Shown here piece by piece: positions 1-6,521 of a stretch of DNA of 6,521 nt. The DNA lies in contig QIIH01000460.1 of the NCBI GenBank assembly GCA_003229235.1, positions 1 through 6,521 of the forward strand, in the 5' to 3' direction. Below the pieces are notes generated by a model. It was not told the origin of the DNA. It saw nothing but the letters and a program-made list of their open reading frames with translations, and ran no database searches. Each line of letters starts with the position of its first letter. Positions within the stretch are counted from its first letter, which is position 1. Made by a program: the position numbers and the translations under genes. Source of the stretch: Flavobacteriales bacterium (GTDB lineage: Bacteria; Bacteroidota; Bacteroidia; Flavobacteriales; Flavobacteriaceae).

Positions 1-515
1 CGCCCTATGTTTCTGATAGAAGAAACCTGCCCAACTACCACATGAAAATTGGCTTCCAATCGGCCACCGTACATCCCAATTGGTTCTTTAACTTCTGGCT
101 GCCCGTCTACTTTAAAATCCTGAGGTAACACATGGATAATCTCTTCGCCAGGAAGCATAACCAATTTGTGAACCTGGTCGCATAAAGTGTCAATATCGTT
201 TTCGTCTATGACAACTTCACTATTAGATCGCGTTATATAATCGCTATGCTGTAGGCTTCGAATATGCTGCCCAGCAATTCCAACCACAACCTCCGTTATC
301 TTAATACTAGAGCTAATCTCGGCATCCTGAACTGCTTGTTGAATTGACTGAATTGTTTGGGTGATATTATTCACCACTCCTCTATGAACCCCTAGACTTT
401 TAGATTTCCCTATGCCTAATATTTCCATTTTGCCGTATTCATTACGGCGCCCTACCATTGCCACAATTTTTGTGGTTCCTATGTCCAGTCCTACTGCGAT
501 TGTATCCTGCTCCAT
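1..515 (-). CDS. ftsA: Cell division protein FtsA, N-terminal part (cut by the left window edge)
   Basis: This is the first 171 codons of FtsA, the actin-like ATPase that anchors FtsZ to the inner face of the cytoplasmic membrane and recruits later divisome proteins. The ATG is at 515-513, and the reading frame stays open to the left edge. The protein begins MEQDTIAVGLDIGTTKIVAM; the LDIGTTK stretch (residues 10-16) is the phosphate-1 loop of the actin/Hsp70 fold. Subdomain 1A is followed from about residue 85 by the FtsA-specific 1C region, ending near PIGMYGGRLEANFHVV (145-160). Full-length homologues are roughly 400-460 residues, so more than half, including the C-terminal membrane-binding helix, lies outside. 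The gene follows ftsQ after 3 nt and is in the same frame: ftsQ TAA, then AAT, then ATG. There is no Shine-Dalgarno sequence; the bases upstream are A/T-rich, as is usual in Bacteroidota. ftsZ is expected next but is not in the window. Confidence 0.96.
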   Translation of the reverse strand, partial: MEQDTIAVGLDIGTTKIVAMVGRRNEYGKMEILGIGKSKSLGVHRGVVNNITQTIQSIQQAVQDAEISSSIKITEVVVGIAGQHIRSLQHSDYITRSNSEVVIDENDIDTLCDQVHKLVMLPGEEIIHVLPQDFKVDGQPEVKEPIGMYGGRLEANFHVVVGQVSSIRNIG

Positions 516-518
516 ATT

Positions 519-1238
519 TTATTTTTTGGTTGCCACCACTTGATTATTTACCGTTAGGTTAATGTTACTATAACCCGACAAGCTTTTATCCTTTATTGCT
601 TTTTGATAAAACGCTTTAAAATTTCGAAACTTCTGTTCGATATTCTCTGGCTTGCCGAACACAATTTTTGCATCGTGTTTGCGCATGTACATCATTAGTG
701 ACTTATCTGCATTTACGTGAATCCCAACTATGTGTTTGCTCATAAAAGCGTCTACATTTAGCTTGCTCAAGACCATCTTTATAGATGTTAGGTTTTCTTC
801 CCTAATACCTGTTACAAGAGGCACTCTTACAGTATGTACCATAGAGAGTGGCATTTTGGTCCCGTCACTATCAATATAGTACGACGGGCTCGCCGCTACT
901 CTGGCAATGGGTTTTCGCTGTAAAACAGTGGCTCCTAGCAGGCCATCCACAGTGAGATAAATCTCTGCATTCTTAATCATTGGATGACGATTTAGCAGCC
1001 CTTCCATCTGATTCAAATCTAAAATTTCTTTACCTACACTTTCAAGACTATCACTACTTTGTATTAACAATTTATTAACCATAGATTTGGTTATCAAGGC
1101 AGAGCCATTCCCTTCGAATTGAACGATAATATCGGTTAGTTTTCGTGTCGAATTACGCGCATTAGAAAAAGCGTAAAGAAAGGCTATCGCTGCTATGAGC
1201 GATGCATACTTACCTATATTTAATAGCTTATTCTTCAT
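519..1238 (-). CDS. ftsQ: Cell division protein FtsQ (DivIB family)
   Basis: FtsQ is a bitopic membrane protein of the divisome; in well-studied bacteria it binds FtsB/FtsL and helps control septal synthesis. This 239-residue protein has a short cytoplasmic start ([10 protein letters not shown]), one membrane helix at about residues 11-25, then an extracytoplasmic region. Residues about 35-108 fit a POTRA domain (IIVQFEGNGSALITK through HPMIKNAEIYLTVDG and VLQRKPIARV). The following beta domain contains YYIDSDGTKMPLS and RVPLVTG, and the end reads NINLTVNNQVVATKK. POTRA sequences vary greatly, so the assignment rests on this layout, on recalled flavobacterial wording and on the position between murC and ftsA. 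The ATG at 1238-1236 is the first possible start because an in-frame TAA sits directly before it. The start lies inside the end of murC (11 nt overlap), suggesting coupled translation. At 239 residues it is shorter than E. coli FtsQ (276). Confidence 0.93.
   Translation of the reverse strand: MKNKLLNIGKYASLIAAIAFLYAFSNARNSTRKLTDIIVQFEGNGSALITKSMVNKLLIQSSDSLESVGKEILDLNQMEGLLNRHPMIKNAEIYLTVDGLLGATVLQRKPIARVAASPSYYIDSDGTKMPLSMVHTVRVPLVTGIREENLTSIKMVLSKLNVDAFMSKHIVGIHVNADKSLMMYMRKHDAKIVFGKPENIEQKFRNFKAFYQKAIKDKSLSGYSNINLTVNNQVVATKK
1228..1238 (-). other. murC/ftsQ 11-nt overlap
   Basis: The ftsQ ATG (1238-1236) lies within the last codons of murC, whose TAA is at 1230-1228. In the ftsQ frame a TAA directly precedes the ATG, which fixes the start. 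The region around the start is A/T-rich (CAATTAAATG), with A at -3, the initiation context often reported for Bacteroidota. Confidence 0.85.
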
Positions 1239-2580
1239 TTAATTGATTTACAATATTCGCTACTTCTTCTCCAATATCACCTGCCCCTAAAAGCAGAACA
1301 ACAGAACAACCGCTTTTTTTTATCTGCTCGGCGATGGCAGACTTTGTAATTAAAGTCTTATTAGGATGATTTATTTGTGCTAATAACCACTGCGAATCTA
1401 TTCCAGGTATTGGCAACTCTCTTGCCGGATATATATCAAGCAACAACACTTTGTCAAAAGCAGCCAAACTTTCTGCAAAATCGGCAGCAAAATCTCGAGT
1501 TCGGCTATACAAATGGGGCTGAAAAACAACTAATTTCTTTTGTGAAGGATAAAATTCGGTCACTGCCTGATGTACCGCATTAATCTCACTAGGATGATGA
1601 GCGTAATCGTCTATTACTACTAGATTTTCGCTCTTTATTCGATACGAAAATCGGCGTCTTACTCCTTTAAAATCATGCAGCGCTTTGGGCAAACAATTGG
1701 TTGGGGTGCCAAGGGATATTGCCATACCCAAAGCGGTAACTGCATTTAATAAATTATGATGTCCCGGCAAGAAAAACTGCAAGTCCTCAAGATGTTCATT
1801 AGGGGTTATTAGATCGAATAAATAGCCTCCTTCTCTTATGCGAACATTCTCTGCTCTAAAAACAGCATCGTCTTCTATTCCCACAGAATATCCATCAAGT
1901 GGTAAACCATTACGCATTAAAAGTGTGCCGTTATCAGGTAATAAATTGGCAAACTCTTTAAACGACTCCTGTAGTGCTTCATGAGTGTTGTAAATATCCA
2001 GGTGGTCTGCGTCCATAGAGATAACACATGCGATATCGGGGCTTAAACTTAAAAAAGATCTATCAAACTCGTCTGCCTCAACCACGGTTATATCACTCCC
2101 ATTAATTATAATGTTAGAGTTGTAATTTTCGCAGATCCCTCCTAAAAAAGCTGTTACTGGAAGGTCGCAAGCAGCTAACAAATGCCCCAGAATAGCAGAA
2201 GTTGTAGTCTTTCCGTGGGTTCCGGCCACTGCCAAACAGGTGGTTTCTTTTGTTATCCAGCCTAATAATTCTGCCCGTTTTACTATTGTAAATTGAGCTG
2301 TTTTAAAATACTCAAGTTGCATATGAGATTCCGGAACGGCTGGGGTATAAACGATTAATGCAGCTTGTTTATCTAAGTACTCCTGCGGAATTGCTTCTAC
2401 CGTTTCGTCAAAATCGATTGCGATTCCTTCGTCTTGCAACTCCTTGGTAAGTACACTTGGTGTTTTGTCGTAACCAGCTACCTTTTTGCCTTGAGAATTA
2501 AAATAACGCGCTAGCGCACTCATCCCTATTCCGCCAATGCCGATAAAATAAAAATGCGATATGTTGTTTAACTTTTTCAA
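1228..2580 (-). CDS. murC: UDP-N-acetylmuramate--L-alanine ligase (MurC)
   Basis: MurC is the cytoplasmic ATP-dependent ligase that adds L-alanine to UDP-MurNAc, the first peptide step of peptidoglycan precursor synthesis. The 450-residue protein shows all three Mur ligase domains. The UDP-substrate domain has the glycine loop GIGGIGM at 14-20. The central ATPase domain has AGTHGKTTT at 119-127 (P-loop K124), [11 protein letters not shown] with E168-E171, and HHNLLNA at 274-280. The C-terminal domain has DDYAHHP at 324-330, FQPHLYSRT at 353-361 and GAGDI at 432-436. DDYAHHP and the H-x-R-T-type end of the Q-P-H-L-Y-S-R-T motif are typical of MurC rather than MurD, MurE or MurF. The start is TTG at 2580-2578, whose last two bases belong to the TGA stop of murG. 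No in-frame ATG lies just upstream, and the first downstream ATG is M20, which would remove the glycine loop. The gene overlaps ftsQ by 11 nt at its 3' end. Confidence 0.97.
   Translation of the reverse strand: MKKLNNISHFYFIGIGGIGMSALARYFNSQGKKVAGYDKTPSVLTKELQDEGIAIDFDETVEAIPQEYLDKQAALIVYTPAVPESHMQLEYFKTAQFTIVKRAELLGWITKETTCLAVAGTHGKTTTSAILGHLLAACDLPVTAFLGGICENYNSNIIINGSDITVVEADEFDRSFLSLSPDIACVISMDADHLDIYNTHEALQESFKEFANLLPDNGTLLMRNGLPLDGYSVGIEDDAVFRAENVRIREGGYLFDLITPNEHLEDLQFFLPGHHNLLNAVTALGMAISLGTPTNCLPKALHDFKGVRRRFSYRIKSENLVVIDDYAHHPSEINAVHQAVTEFYPSQKKLVVFQPHLYSRTRDFAADFAESLAAFDKVLLLDIYPARELPIPGIDSQWLLAQINHPNKTLITKSAIAEQIKKSGCSVVLLLGAGDIGEEVANIVNQLNEE
2577..2580 (-). other. murG/murC stop-start overlap TTGA with a TTG start
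   Basis: On the minus strand the four bases read TTGA: the TTG start of murC shares two bases with the TGA stop of murG. The arrangement mirrors the common ATGA coupling overlap but uses a rare start codon. The bases before it (TTTTAAGAGA) contain no convincing Shine-Dalgarno sequence, so MurC synthesis probably depends on ribosomes finishing murG. That dependence is inference from the layout. Confidence 0.85.
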
Positions 2581-3683
2581 TCTCTTAAAACATCGGTATT
2601 TATTAGTTTTTCAACTTGAGCCACTATTTCGTTTGTGGCATTTGGTTTGCCGAGTAATTTTATATTATTAGATAATCTTTCTTGTGTGTTCGGGCTATTA
2701 ATTAAGTCTTTAAACAATAGTTCGAATTCGGCATCCAGAGCTTGTTCGCGAATAACCAAGCAAGCATCTTCTTTTGCAATGGCCATAGCATTTTTTGTCT
2801 GATGGTCTTCTGCCACATTAGGCGAAGGAATAAAAACCGTTGGTTTACCTACAAGAGACAATTCGGACACAGATAATGCTCCCGCTCTTGAGATAATAAT
2901 ATTGGCTGCCGCATAGGCCTTGTCCATTTGATATATAAAATCTTTTACAACCATGTTCTCATCTGTCAAATGCTTATACTGCTCATGATAAAAAGAACCA
3001 CATTGCCACAATACTTGTACACCATTCTCTTTAAAAAAGTCTTTTCTAGCAGCGATAAGTTGATTAATGCGCCTCGCTCCCAGACTCCCACCAATAACTA
3101 GCAATACGGGCTTTGTTGTGTTAAGCCCAAAATATTCGCAGCCTTGCTGCTTAGTACTACCTATCGAAACCAAATCGTCTCGTACCGGGTTACCAGTTTG
3201 TACAATTTTATTTGCTGGAAAGAAGCGTTCCATTTCTGGATACGCCACGCATATGGTGCTCACCTTTTTTGCAAGCCATTTGTTAGTGATTCCGGCATGA
3301 GAGTTTTGCTCCTGTATTAAACAAGGAATTCCTGTATTACTGGCGGTGCGTAATAAAGGGGCACTGGCATAACCACCTGTACCGATGGCTATATCTGGCC
3401 TAAATTCTTTTAATATTTTTTTAGATGCGAAAAGACTAGAAATTAGTTTAAATGGGAAGGACAGGTTTTTGAGGCTTGTTTTGCGCTGAAGTCCAGAAAT
3501 CCATAAGCCTTTAATCTTATAACCCGCCTTAGGAACCATTTGCATTTCCATTCGATCTTTTGCCCCTACAAACAAAAACTGAGCATCGGGATACTTTATT
3601 TTTAATGCATTTGCAATGGCAATGGCTGGGTAGATATGACCCCCAGTTCCTCCTCCAGACAATATAAATTTATATGGCTTCAC
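2577..3683 (-). CDS. murG: Undecaprenyl-PP-MurNAc-pentapeptide-UDP-GlcNAc GlcNAc transferase (MurG)
   Basis: MurG is the GT-B glycosyltransferase (CAZy family GT28) on the inner face of the membrane that transfers GlcNAc from UDP-GlcNAc to lipid I, giving lipid II. The 368-residue protein has the N-domain loop SGGGTGGH at 9-16, GTGGYASAP at 101-109 and QEQNSHAG at 124-131, where E. coli has HEQN. The linker has GNPVR at 164-168. The C-domain has GGSLGA at 198-203, the UDP-GlcNAc-binding region [11 protein letters not shown] at 265-275 and AEDHQTKNA at 291-299. The start is GTG at 3683-3681, inside the end of ftsW (14 nt overlap). An in-frame TAA lies directly before it, and the next ATG is M45, beyond the first glycine loop, so GTG is effectively forced. 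The TGA stop overlaps the TTG start of murC by 4 nt. Size and motifs are normal for the family. Confidence 0.97.
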   Translation of the reverse strand: MKPYKFILSGGGTGGHIYPAIAIANALKIKYPDAQFLFVGAKDRMEMQMVPKAGYKIKGLWISGLQRKTSLKNLSFPFKLISSLFASKKILKEFRPDIAIGTGGYASAPLLRTASNTGIPCLIQEQNSHAGITNKWLAKKVSTICVAYPEMERFFPANKIVQTGNPVRDDLVSIGSTKQQGCEYFGLNTTKPVLLVIGGSLGARRINQLIAARKDFFKENGVQVLWQCGSFYHEQYKHLTDENMVVKDFIYQMDKAYAAANIIISRAGALSVSELSLVGKPTVFIPSPNVAEDHQTKNAMAIAKEDACLVIREQALDAEFELLFKDLINSPNTQERLSNNIKLLGKPNATNEIVAQVEKLINTDVLRD

Positions 3684-3686
3684 TTA
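3670..3686 (-). other. ftsW/murG 14-nt overlap with forced GTG start
   Basis: The last codons of ftsW (L-S-E-A-I-stop) contain the GTG start of murG in another frame. In the murG frame the codon directly before GTG, at 3686-3684, is TAA, so no longer MurG is possible. The overlap itself spans 3670-3683. No Shine-Dalgarno motif precedes the GTG. Confidence 0.85.
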
Positions 3687-4860
3687 ATATATCTAATGGG
3701 TTGTCTGAATCTGCCTCTACTATCACTTCGTCTTTATTCGCACTTACACTCAAAACCATTCCAAGGGCGAGGCAGGTCATCCAAATGGAGGTTCCGCCAC
3801 TACTAACTAATGGTAAGGTTTGGCCCGTCACTGGGAATAATTCTACAGCAACTGCCATATTTATAAAGGCTTGAAAAACTATAGGCAAGCCTACTCCAAT
3901 AACTAATAGTTTGCCAAAAAAGCTTTGGGCTTTGTATGCGACTATCACCAGTCTAAACAACAATAACATATACATAAGCATTAAAAACAGACCTCCAATA
4001 AGGCCCCATTCTTCTACAATTATGGCATAAATAAAATCACTTGACGATTGTGGTAAAAAGTTTTTCTGAACACTTTTACCTGGGCCAACACCTACTATTC
4101 CGCCAGAGGCGATGGCAATTTTTGCCTGCTGAATTTGATAATCTCCTTCTGAATCGGTATTGTCAAAAAAGTTGTCTAAGCGGCTCATCCATGTGTCTAC
4201 TCTATTTGGGAATACATCAGGAAAAGCCTTTGCCGACACTATAAATAAGGTTAAAAATAGCAAGCCGGCTGCCAAAATTATTCCCAAGTATTTGTTAGGA
4301 TAGCCTCCTACAAAAACGACCACTACAACCATACAAAAAACAATGGCAGCCGTACTAAAATTTGCAGGTAATATCAATCCAATAACCAGAAAAACTGGAA
4401 GCCATAAGGGCAATAAAGTCTCTTTAAAACTAACGGTTCTGTCTTTTATCTTTGATAAATAGCGAGCCACGTATGTTAGCAATACAACTGCGGCTAGGGT
4501 CGAGGTCTGAAAAGATACACCAACAAAGGGAATACGAATCCAACGGCTAGCGTTTGCCCCTTCGATCGTTGTACCCTCGGCTATCGTAATAAGCAGTAAG
4601 ACTAAAACTATAGGGAGTGCAATAATCGATAAGCCTCTAAAGTATCTATATGGGATGCGATGTATACCATATAAAATTGCAAATCCCAATAACAAATGAG
4701 CAAAGTGTTTAACTAAAAATTTAAATGTATTACCGTCACCATACAAATAGGCCAAATTACTACTTGCACTGTATACAGGTAAAAAACTAAAGAGCGCGAG
4801 CAAACCTGCTACTGCCCATATAGCCTTATCTCCTTTTATATTTTTAAAAACACTGGCCAT
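3670..4860 (-). CDS. ftsW: Septal peptidoglycan polymerase FtsW (SEDS family)
   Basis: FtsW is the SEDS-family glycosyltransferase that polymerises lipid II at the septum, working with the transpeptidase FtsI. The 396-residue protein is strongly hydrophobic throughout, consistent with about ten membrane helices, the first near residues 13-31. SEDS landmarks are [11 protein letters not shown] (101-111), FQTSTLA (117-123, where many bacteria have FQPSELAK), [10 protein letters not shown] (164-173), [14 protein letters not shown] (250-263), [16 protein letters not shown] (271-286) and [16 protein letters not shown] (343-358). D275 in the SSDF stretch lines up with the conserved catalytic aspartate (D297 in E. 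coli FtsW). The tail after about residue 374 is acidic and presumably cytoplasmic. FtsW is preferred over RodA because of the dcw context between murD and murG. The ATG at 4860-4858 follows the TAG stop of murD with no spacer and in the same frame. The 3' end overlaps murG by 14 nt. Confidence 0.96.
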   Translation of the reverse strand: MASVFKNIKGDKAIWAVAGLLALFSFLPVYSASSNLAYLYGDGNTFKFLVKHFAHLLLGFAILYGIHRIPYRYFRGLSIIALPIVLVLLLITIAEGTTIEGANASRWIRIPFVGVSFQTSTLAAVVLLTYVARYLSKIKDRTVSFKETLLPLWLPVFLVIGLILPANFSTAAIVFCMVVVVVFVGGYPNKYLGIILAAGLLFLTLFIVSAKAFPDVFPNRVDTWMSRLDNFFDNTDSEGDYQIQQAKIAIASGGIVGVGPGKSVQKNFLPQSSSDFIYAIIVEEWGLIGGLFLMLMYMLLLFRLVIVAYKAQSFFGKLLVIGVGLPIVFQAFINMAVAVELFPVTGQTLPLVSSGGTSIWMTCLALGMVLSVSANKDEVIVEADSDNPLDILSEAI

Positions 4861-4863
4861 CTA
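4858..4863 (-). other. murD/ftsW zero-spacer junction TAGATG, same frame
   Basis: The minus strand reads TAG ATG: the murD amber stop is followed at once, in the same reading frame, by the ftsW start. The upstream bases (GACATTTA) contain no Shine-Dalgarno motif. Termination and restart at the same place would couple FtsW synthesis to that of MurD; this is inferred from spacing only. Confidence 0.85.
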
Positions 4864-6192
4864 TAAATGTCTAACCGCTGCTTTAAATTGACGGCCTCTT
4901 TCTTCGTAATTTTCGAACAAATCAAAACTTGCGCAAGCGGGCGAAAGGAGTACAGAATCTCCCCTTTCGGCCATTCGATACGCTACTTTCACAGCTTCAC
5001 TCATAGAGTTTGTTTCTACCAATAACTCTACTATATTTCCAAACGTTTCGATAATCTTAGTGTTGTCTACACCAAGGCAAATAATAGCTTTCACTTTTTC
5101 GTTTACTAAAGGCAATAAGTCTTCATATTCGTTGCCTTTGTCGATTCCTCCAACGATCCAAACAGTAGGTGTTTCCATACTGTCCAAAGCATAAAAAGTT
5201 GCATTTACATTGGTTGCTTTAGAGTCGTTGATGTACATCACTTTATTAATCTTAAGCACTTGCTCAAGCCTGTGCTCGACCCCATGAAAATGCTCTAAAG
5301 ATTCGCGTATCGTTTCTTTCCTTATTTGCAAAAGTGTAGCCACTGTGGCGGCAGCCATTGCATTTTTAACATTGTGTTGTCCTTGTAATCCTAATGAGGC
5401 TATTGGCATGGTTTGAAATTTATTTTTAACTGTTATAATTATTTGATTGTTGTCTATATAGGCCCCTTGCGCTAACTTTTTTGTTAACGAAAAAGGCAGT
5501 TTTTGAGATTGTATGGGATTATTATCTAACCAGTTGGTAATAATTGGATCGTCTTCATCGTAAATAAAGTAATCTTGCGATGTTTGGTTTTTAACGATGC
5601 GAAACTTGGCTGCTACATAGGCTTGGAGCTTATTGTCGTAACGATCCAAATGATCTGGAGTTATGTTGGTAAGCACAGCAATATGCGGATTAAAGTCTAC
5701 GATATCTTCTAGCTGAAAACTGCTCAACTCAATTACCATATAATCGTAATTGGCTTTTGCTACTAATCCAGCCATACTGTCGCCAATATTTCCGCCAAGG
5801 GCGACATTTAAACCAGCATTATCTAGGATATAGTGTGCAAGCGTTGCTGTGGTAGTTTTACCATTACTACCCGTAATCCCTATGATTTTACTTCGAGTGT
5901 AGCGAGCGGCAAATTCGACTTCAGAAATTACAGCGACACCCTTGTCTTTTAAAGACATTACTACAGATACCTTAGGCGAAATTCCTGGGCTCTTTACTGC
6001 TAAATCTGTATCGAGAATCTTCTCCAAACTGTGTTGGTTTTCTTCCCATTCAATCTCATGATGTAAAAGAACGTTTTTGTAGGTCTGTTTAATGCTTCCG
6101 TAATCGCTTACAAATACTTCCCAGCCCTCTTTTTGTGCCAGCAATGCTGTTCCTACGCCACTCTCTCCTGCGCCTAGCACTACTAGCTTCAT
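4861..6192 (-). CDS. murD: UDP-N-acetylmuramoyl-L-alanine--D-glutamate ligase (MurD)
   Basis: MurD is the cytoplasmic ATP-dependent ligase that adds D-glutamate to UDP-MurNAc-L-Ala, the step after MurC. The 443-residue protein has the N-terminal glycine loop LGAGESGVG at 6-14 and SPGISP at 68-73. The ATPase domain has GITGSNGKTTT at 105-115 (P-loop K112), ELSSFQLE at 155-162, NITPDHLDRY at 176-185 and a lysine at K196 in AYVAAKFRIV that matches the carbamylated lysine of the family (K198 in E. coli). Next come GQHNVKNA at 271-278 and GVEHRLE at 304-310. The C-terminal domain has NDSKATN at 322-328, GGIDKG at 348-353 and SPACASFDLFENYEERGRQF at 417-436; the SKATN and SPACASFD stretches mark it as MurD. 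The ATG at 6192-6190 overlaps the mraY stop by one base (TAATG), and an in-frame TAG two codons upstream excludes a nearby longer form. The stop directly abuts ftsW. Confidence 0.98.
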   Translation of the reverse strand: MKLVVLGAGESGVGTALLAQKEGWEVFVSDYGSIKQTYKNVLLHHEIEWEENQHSLEKILDTDLAVKSPGISPKVSVVMSLKDKGVAVISEVEFAARYTRSKIIGITGSNGKTTTATLAHYILDNAGLNVALGGNIGDSMAGLVAKANYDYMVIELSSFQLEDIVDFNPHIAVLTNITPDHLDRYDNKLQAYVAAKFRIVKNQTSQDYFIYDEDDPIITNWLDNNPIQSQKLPFSLTKKLAQGAYIDNNQIIITVKNKFQTMPIASLGLQGQHNVKNAMAAATVATLLQIRKETIRESLEHFHGVEHRLEQVLKINKVMYINDSKATNVNATFYALDSMETPTVWIVGGIDKGNEYEDLLPLVNEKVKAIICLGVDNTKIIETFGNIVELLVETNSMSEAVKVAYRMAERGDSVLLSPACASFDLFENYEERGRQFKAAVRHL

Positions 6193-6521
6193 TATCTAAT
6201 CTTTAAGGTTACTATGGTTAGAATCGCCAGAAATATTCCAACAATCCAAAATCTGGTAACTATTTTACTTTCGTGAAATCCTTTCACTTGATAATGATGA
6301 TGCAAAGGCGCCATTCTAAAAACTCGTCTGCCCTCGCCATATTTTTTTCGTGTATACTTAAACCAACCCACTTGCATAACAACCGACATATTCTCGATTA
6401 AAAAGATGCCACATAAAATGGGAATCAACCATTCTTTTCGGATGGTTATCGCTATCACCGCAATAATCCCACCTATGGTTAAACTGCCTGTATCGCCCAT
6501 AAACACTTGCGCGGGATAAGT
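6192..6521 (-). CDS. mraY: Phospho-N-acetylmuramoyl-pentapeptide-transferase MraY, C-terminal part (cut by the right window edge)
   Basis: MraY is the polytopic membrane enzyme that transfers phospho-MurNAc-pentapeptide from UDP to undecaprenyl phosphate, forming lipid I. Only the last 109 codons and the TAA stop are present; the frame is open to the right edge and begins [14 protein letters not shown]. The FMGDTGSL stretch holds a conserved active-site aspartate (D267 in E. coli). Further on, [17 protein letters not shown] contains the conserved histidine triad (visible residues 74-76; H324-H326 in E. coli). Hydrophobic stretches at about visible residues 15-27, 32-51 and 91-106 fit the last membrane helices, and the chain ends in VTLKIR. 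A GTG codon at 6506-6504 is in frame but is the internal valine of AQVFMGD, not a start. Full-length homologues are about 360-410 residues, so roughly the first three quarters is outside the window. Confidence 0.97.
   Translation of the reverse strand, partial: TYPAQVFMGDTGSLTIGGIIAVIAITIRKEWLIPILCGIFLIENMSVVMQVGWFKYTRKKYGEGRRVFRMAPLHHHYQVKGFHESKIVTRFWIVGIFLAILTIVTLKIR

Noticed and set aside
1313..1322. T-rich run on the plus strand near the murC 3' end, considered as part of a terminator
   Set aside because: It lies within the coding sequence of murC (the KKSGC region) and no stable GC-rich hairpin is visible next to it; it simply encodes lysines on the minus strand.
1377..1583. Open frame of 68 codons on the plus strand
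   Set aside because: It lies wholly antisense within murC, which has full-length conserved motifs, and its translation shows no recognisable domain. It is a chance frame.
3067..3300. Open frame of 77 codons on the plus strand
   Set aside because: It is antisense to the middle of murG (GNPVR and GGSLGA region). The product has no recognisable motif and the real gene explains the sequence.
3674..3874. Open frame of 66 codons on the plus strand
   Set aside because: It is antisense to the conserved 3' end of ftsW ([16 protein letters not shown] region), with nothing to support a separate gene.
4041..4244. Open frame of 67 codons on the plus strand
   Set aside because: It is antisense to the catalytic region of ftsW and has no domain or neighbouring context.
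6504..6506. GTG as a start for a short 104-residue membrane protein ending at 6192
   Set aside because: The frame continues upstream to the window edge with TYPAQ, matching MraY; the GTG is the internal valine before FMGDTGSL. The gene is a partial mraY and not a small separate gene.
1..6521. Search for an undescribed system, mobile element, CRISPR array or RNA gene
   Set aside because: Nearly every base is taken up by seven conserved dcw genes in the usual order. No direct or inverted repeats, transposase fragments or tRNA-like folds stood out by eye, so no such claim is made.

Overview
The window is a gene-dense piece of the division and cell wall (dcw) cluster. All genes lie on the minus strand, so transcription runs from the right edge to the left edge. 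In transcription order they are mraY (3' end only), murD, ftsW, murG, murC, ftsQ and ftsA (5' end only). The five internal genes are complete and intact, with no frameshift or internal stop.

The organism is most likely a member of the Bacteroidota, probably a Flavobacteriaceae-type marine or environmental flavobacterium. Four things point there: moderately AT-rich DNA; no purine-rich Shine-Dalgarno sequence before any start; murC followed directly by ftsQ with no murB or ddl between them; and protein wording recalled from flavobacterial homologues (FQTST in FtsW, QEQN in MurG, the short FtsQ with its conserved NNQVV ending, and the FtsA N-terminus). No species can be named from this window.

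Layout from left to right: 1-515 ftsA N-terminal part; 519-1238 ftsQ; 1228-2580 murC; 2577-3683 murG; 3670-4860 ftsW; 4861-6192 murD; 6192-6521 mraY C-terminal part. The largest gap is 3 nt. Four junctions overlap (1, 14, 4 and 11 nt) and one has no spacer. There is no room for an internal promoter or terminator in an intergenic region, and none is visible. No tRNA, rRNA, CRISPR array, insertion sequence or long repeat was found. There is no stretch over 300 bases without a gene.

The genes act in one pathway. MurC and MurD add L-Ala and D-Glu to UDP-MurNAc in the cytoplasm. MraY transfers the finished phospho-MurNAc-pentapeptide to undecaprenyl phosphate (lipid I), and MurG adds GlcNAc (lipid II). 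FtsW polymerises lipid II at the septum. FtsQ and FtsA belong to the divisome, FtsA linking FtsZ to the membrane. This is a conserved housekeeping region. I do not see a new biological system here. The points worth a second look are small ones: non-ATG starts of murG (GTG) and murC (TTG) inside overlaps, and in-frame stop/start junctions at murD-ftsW and ftsQ-ftsA.
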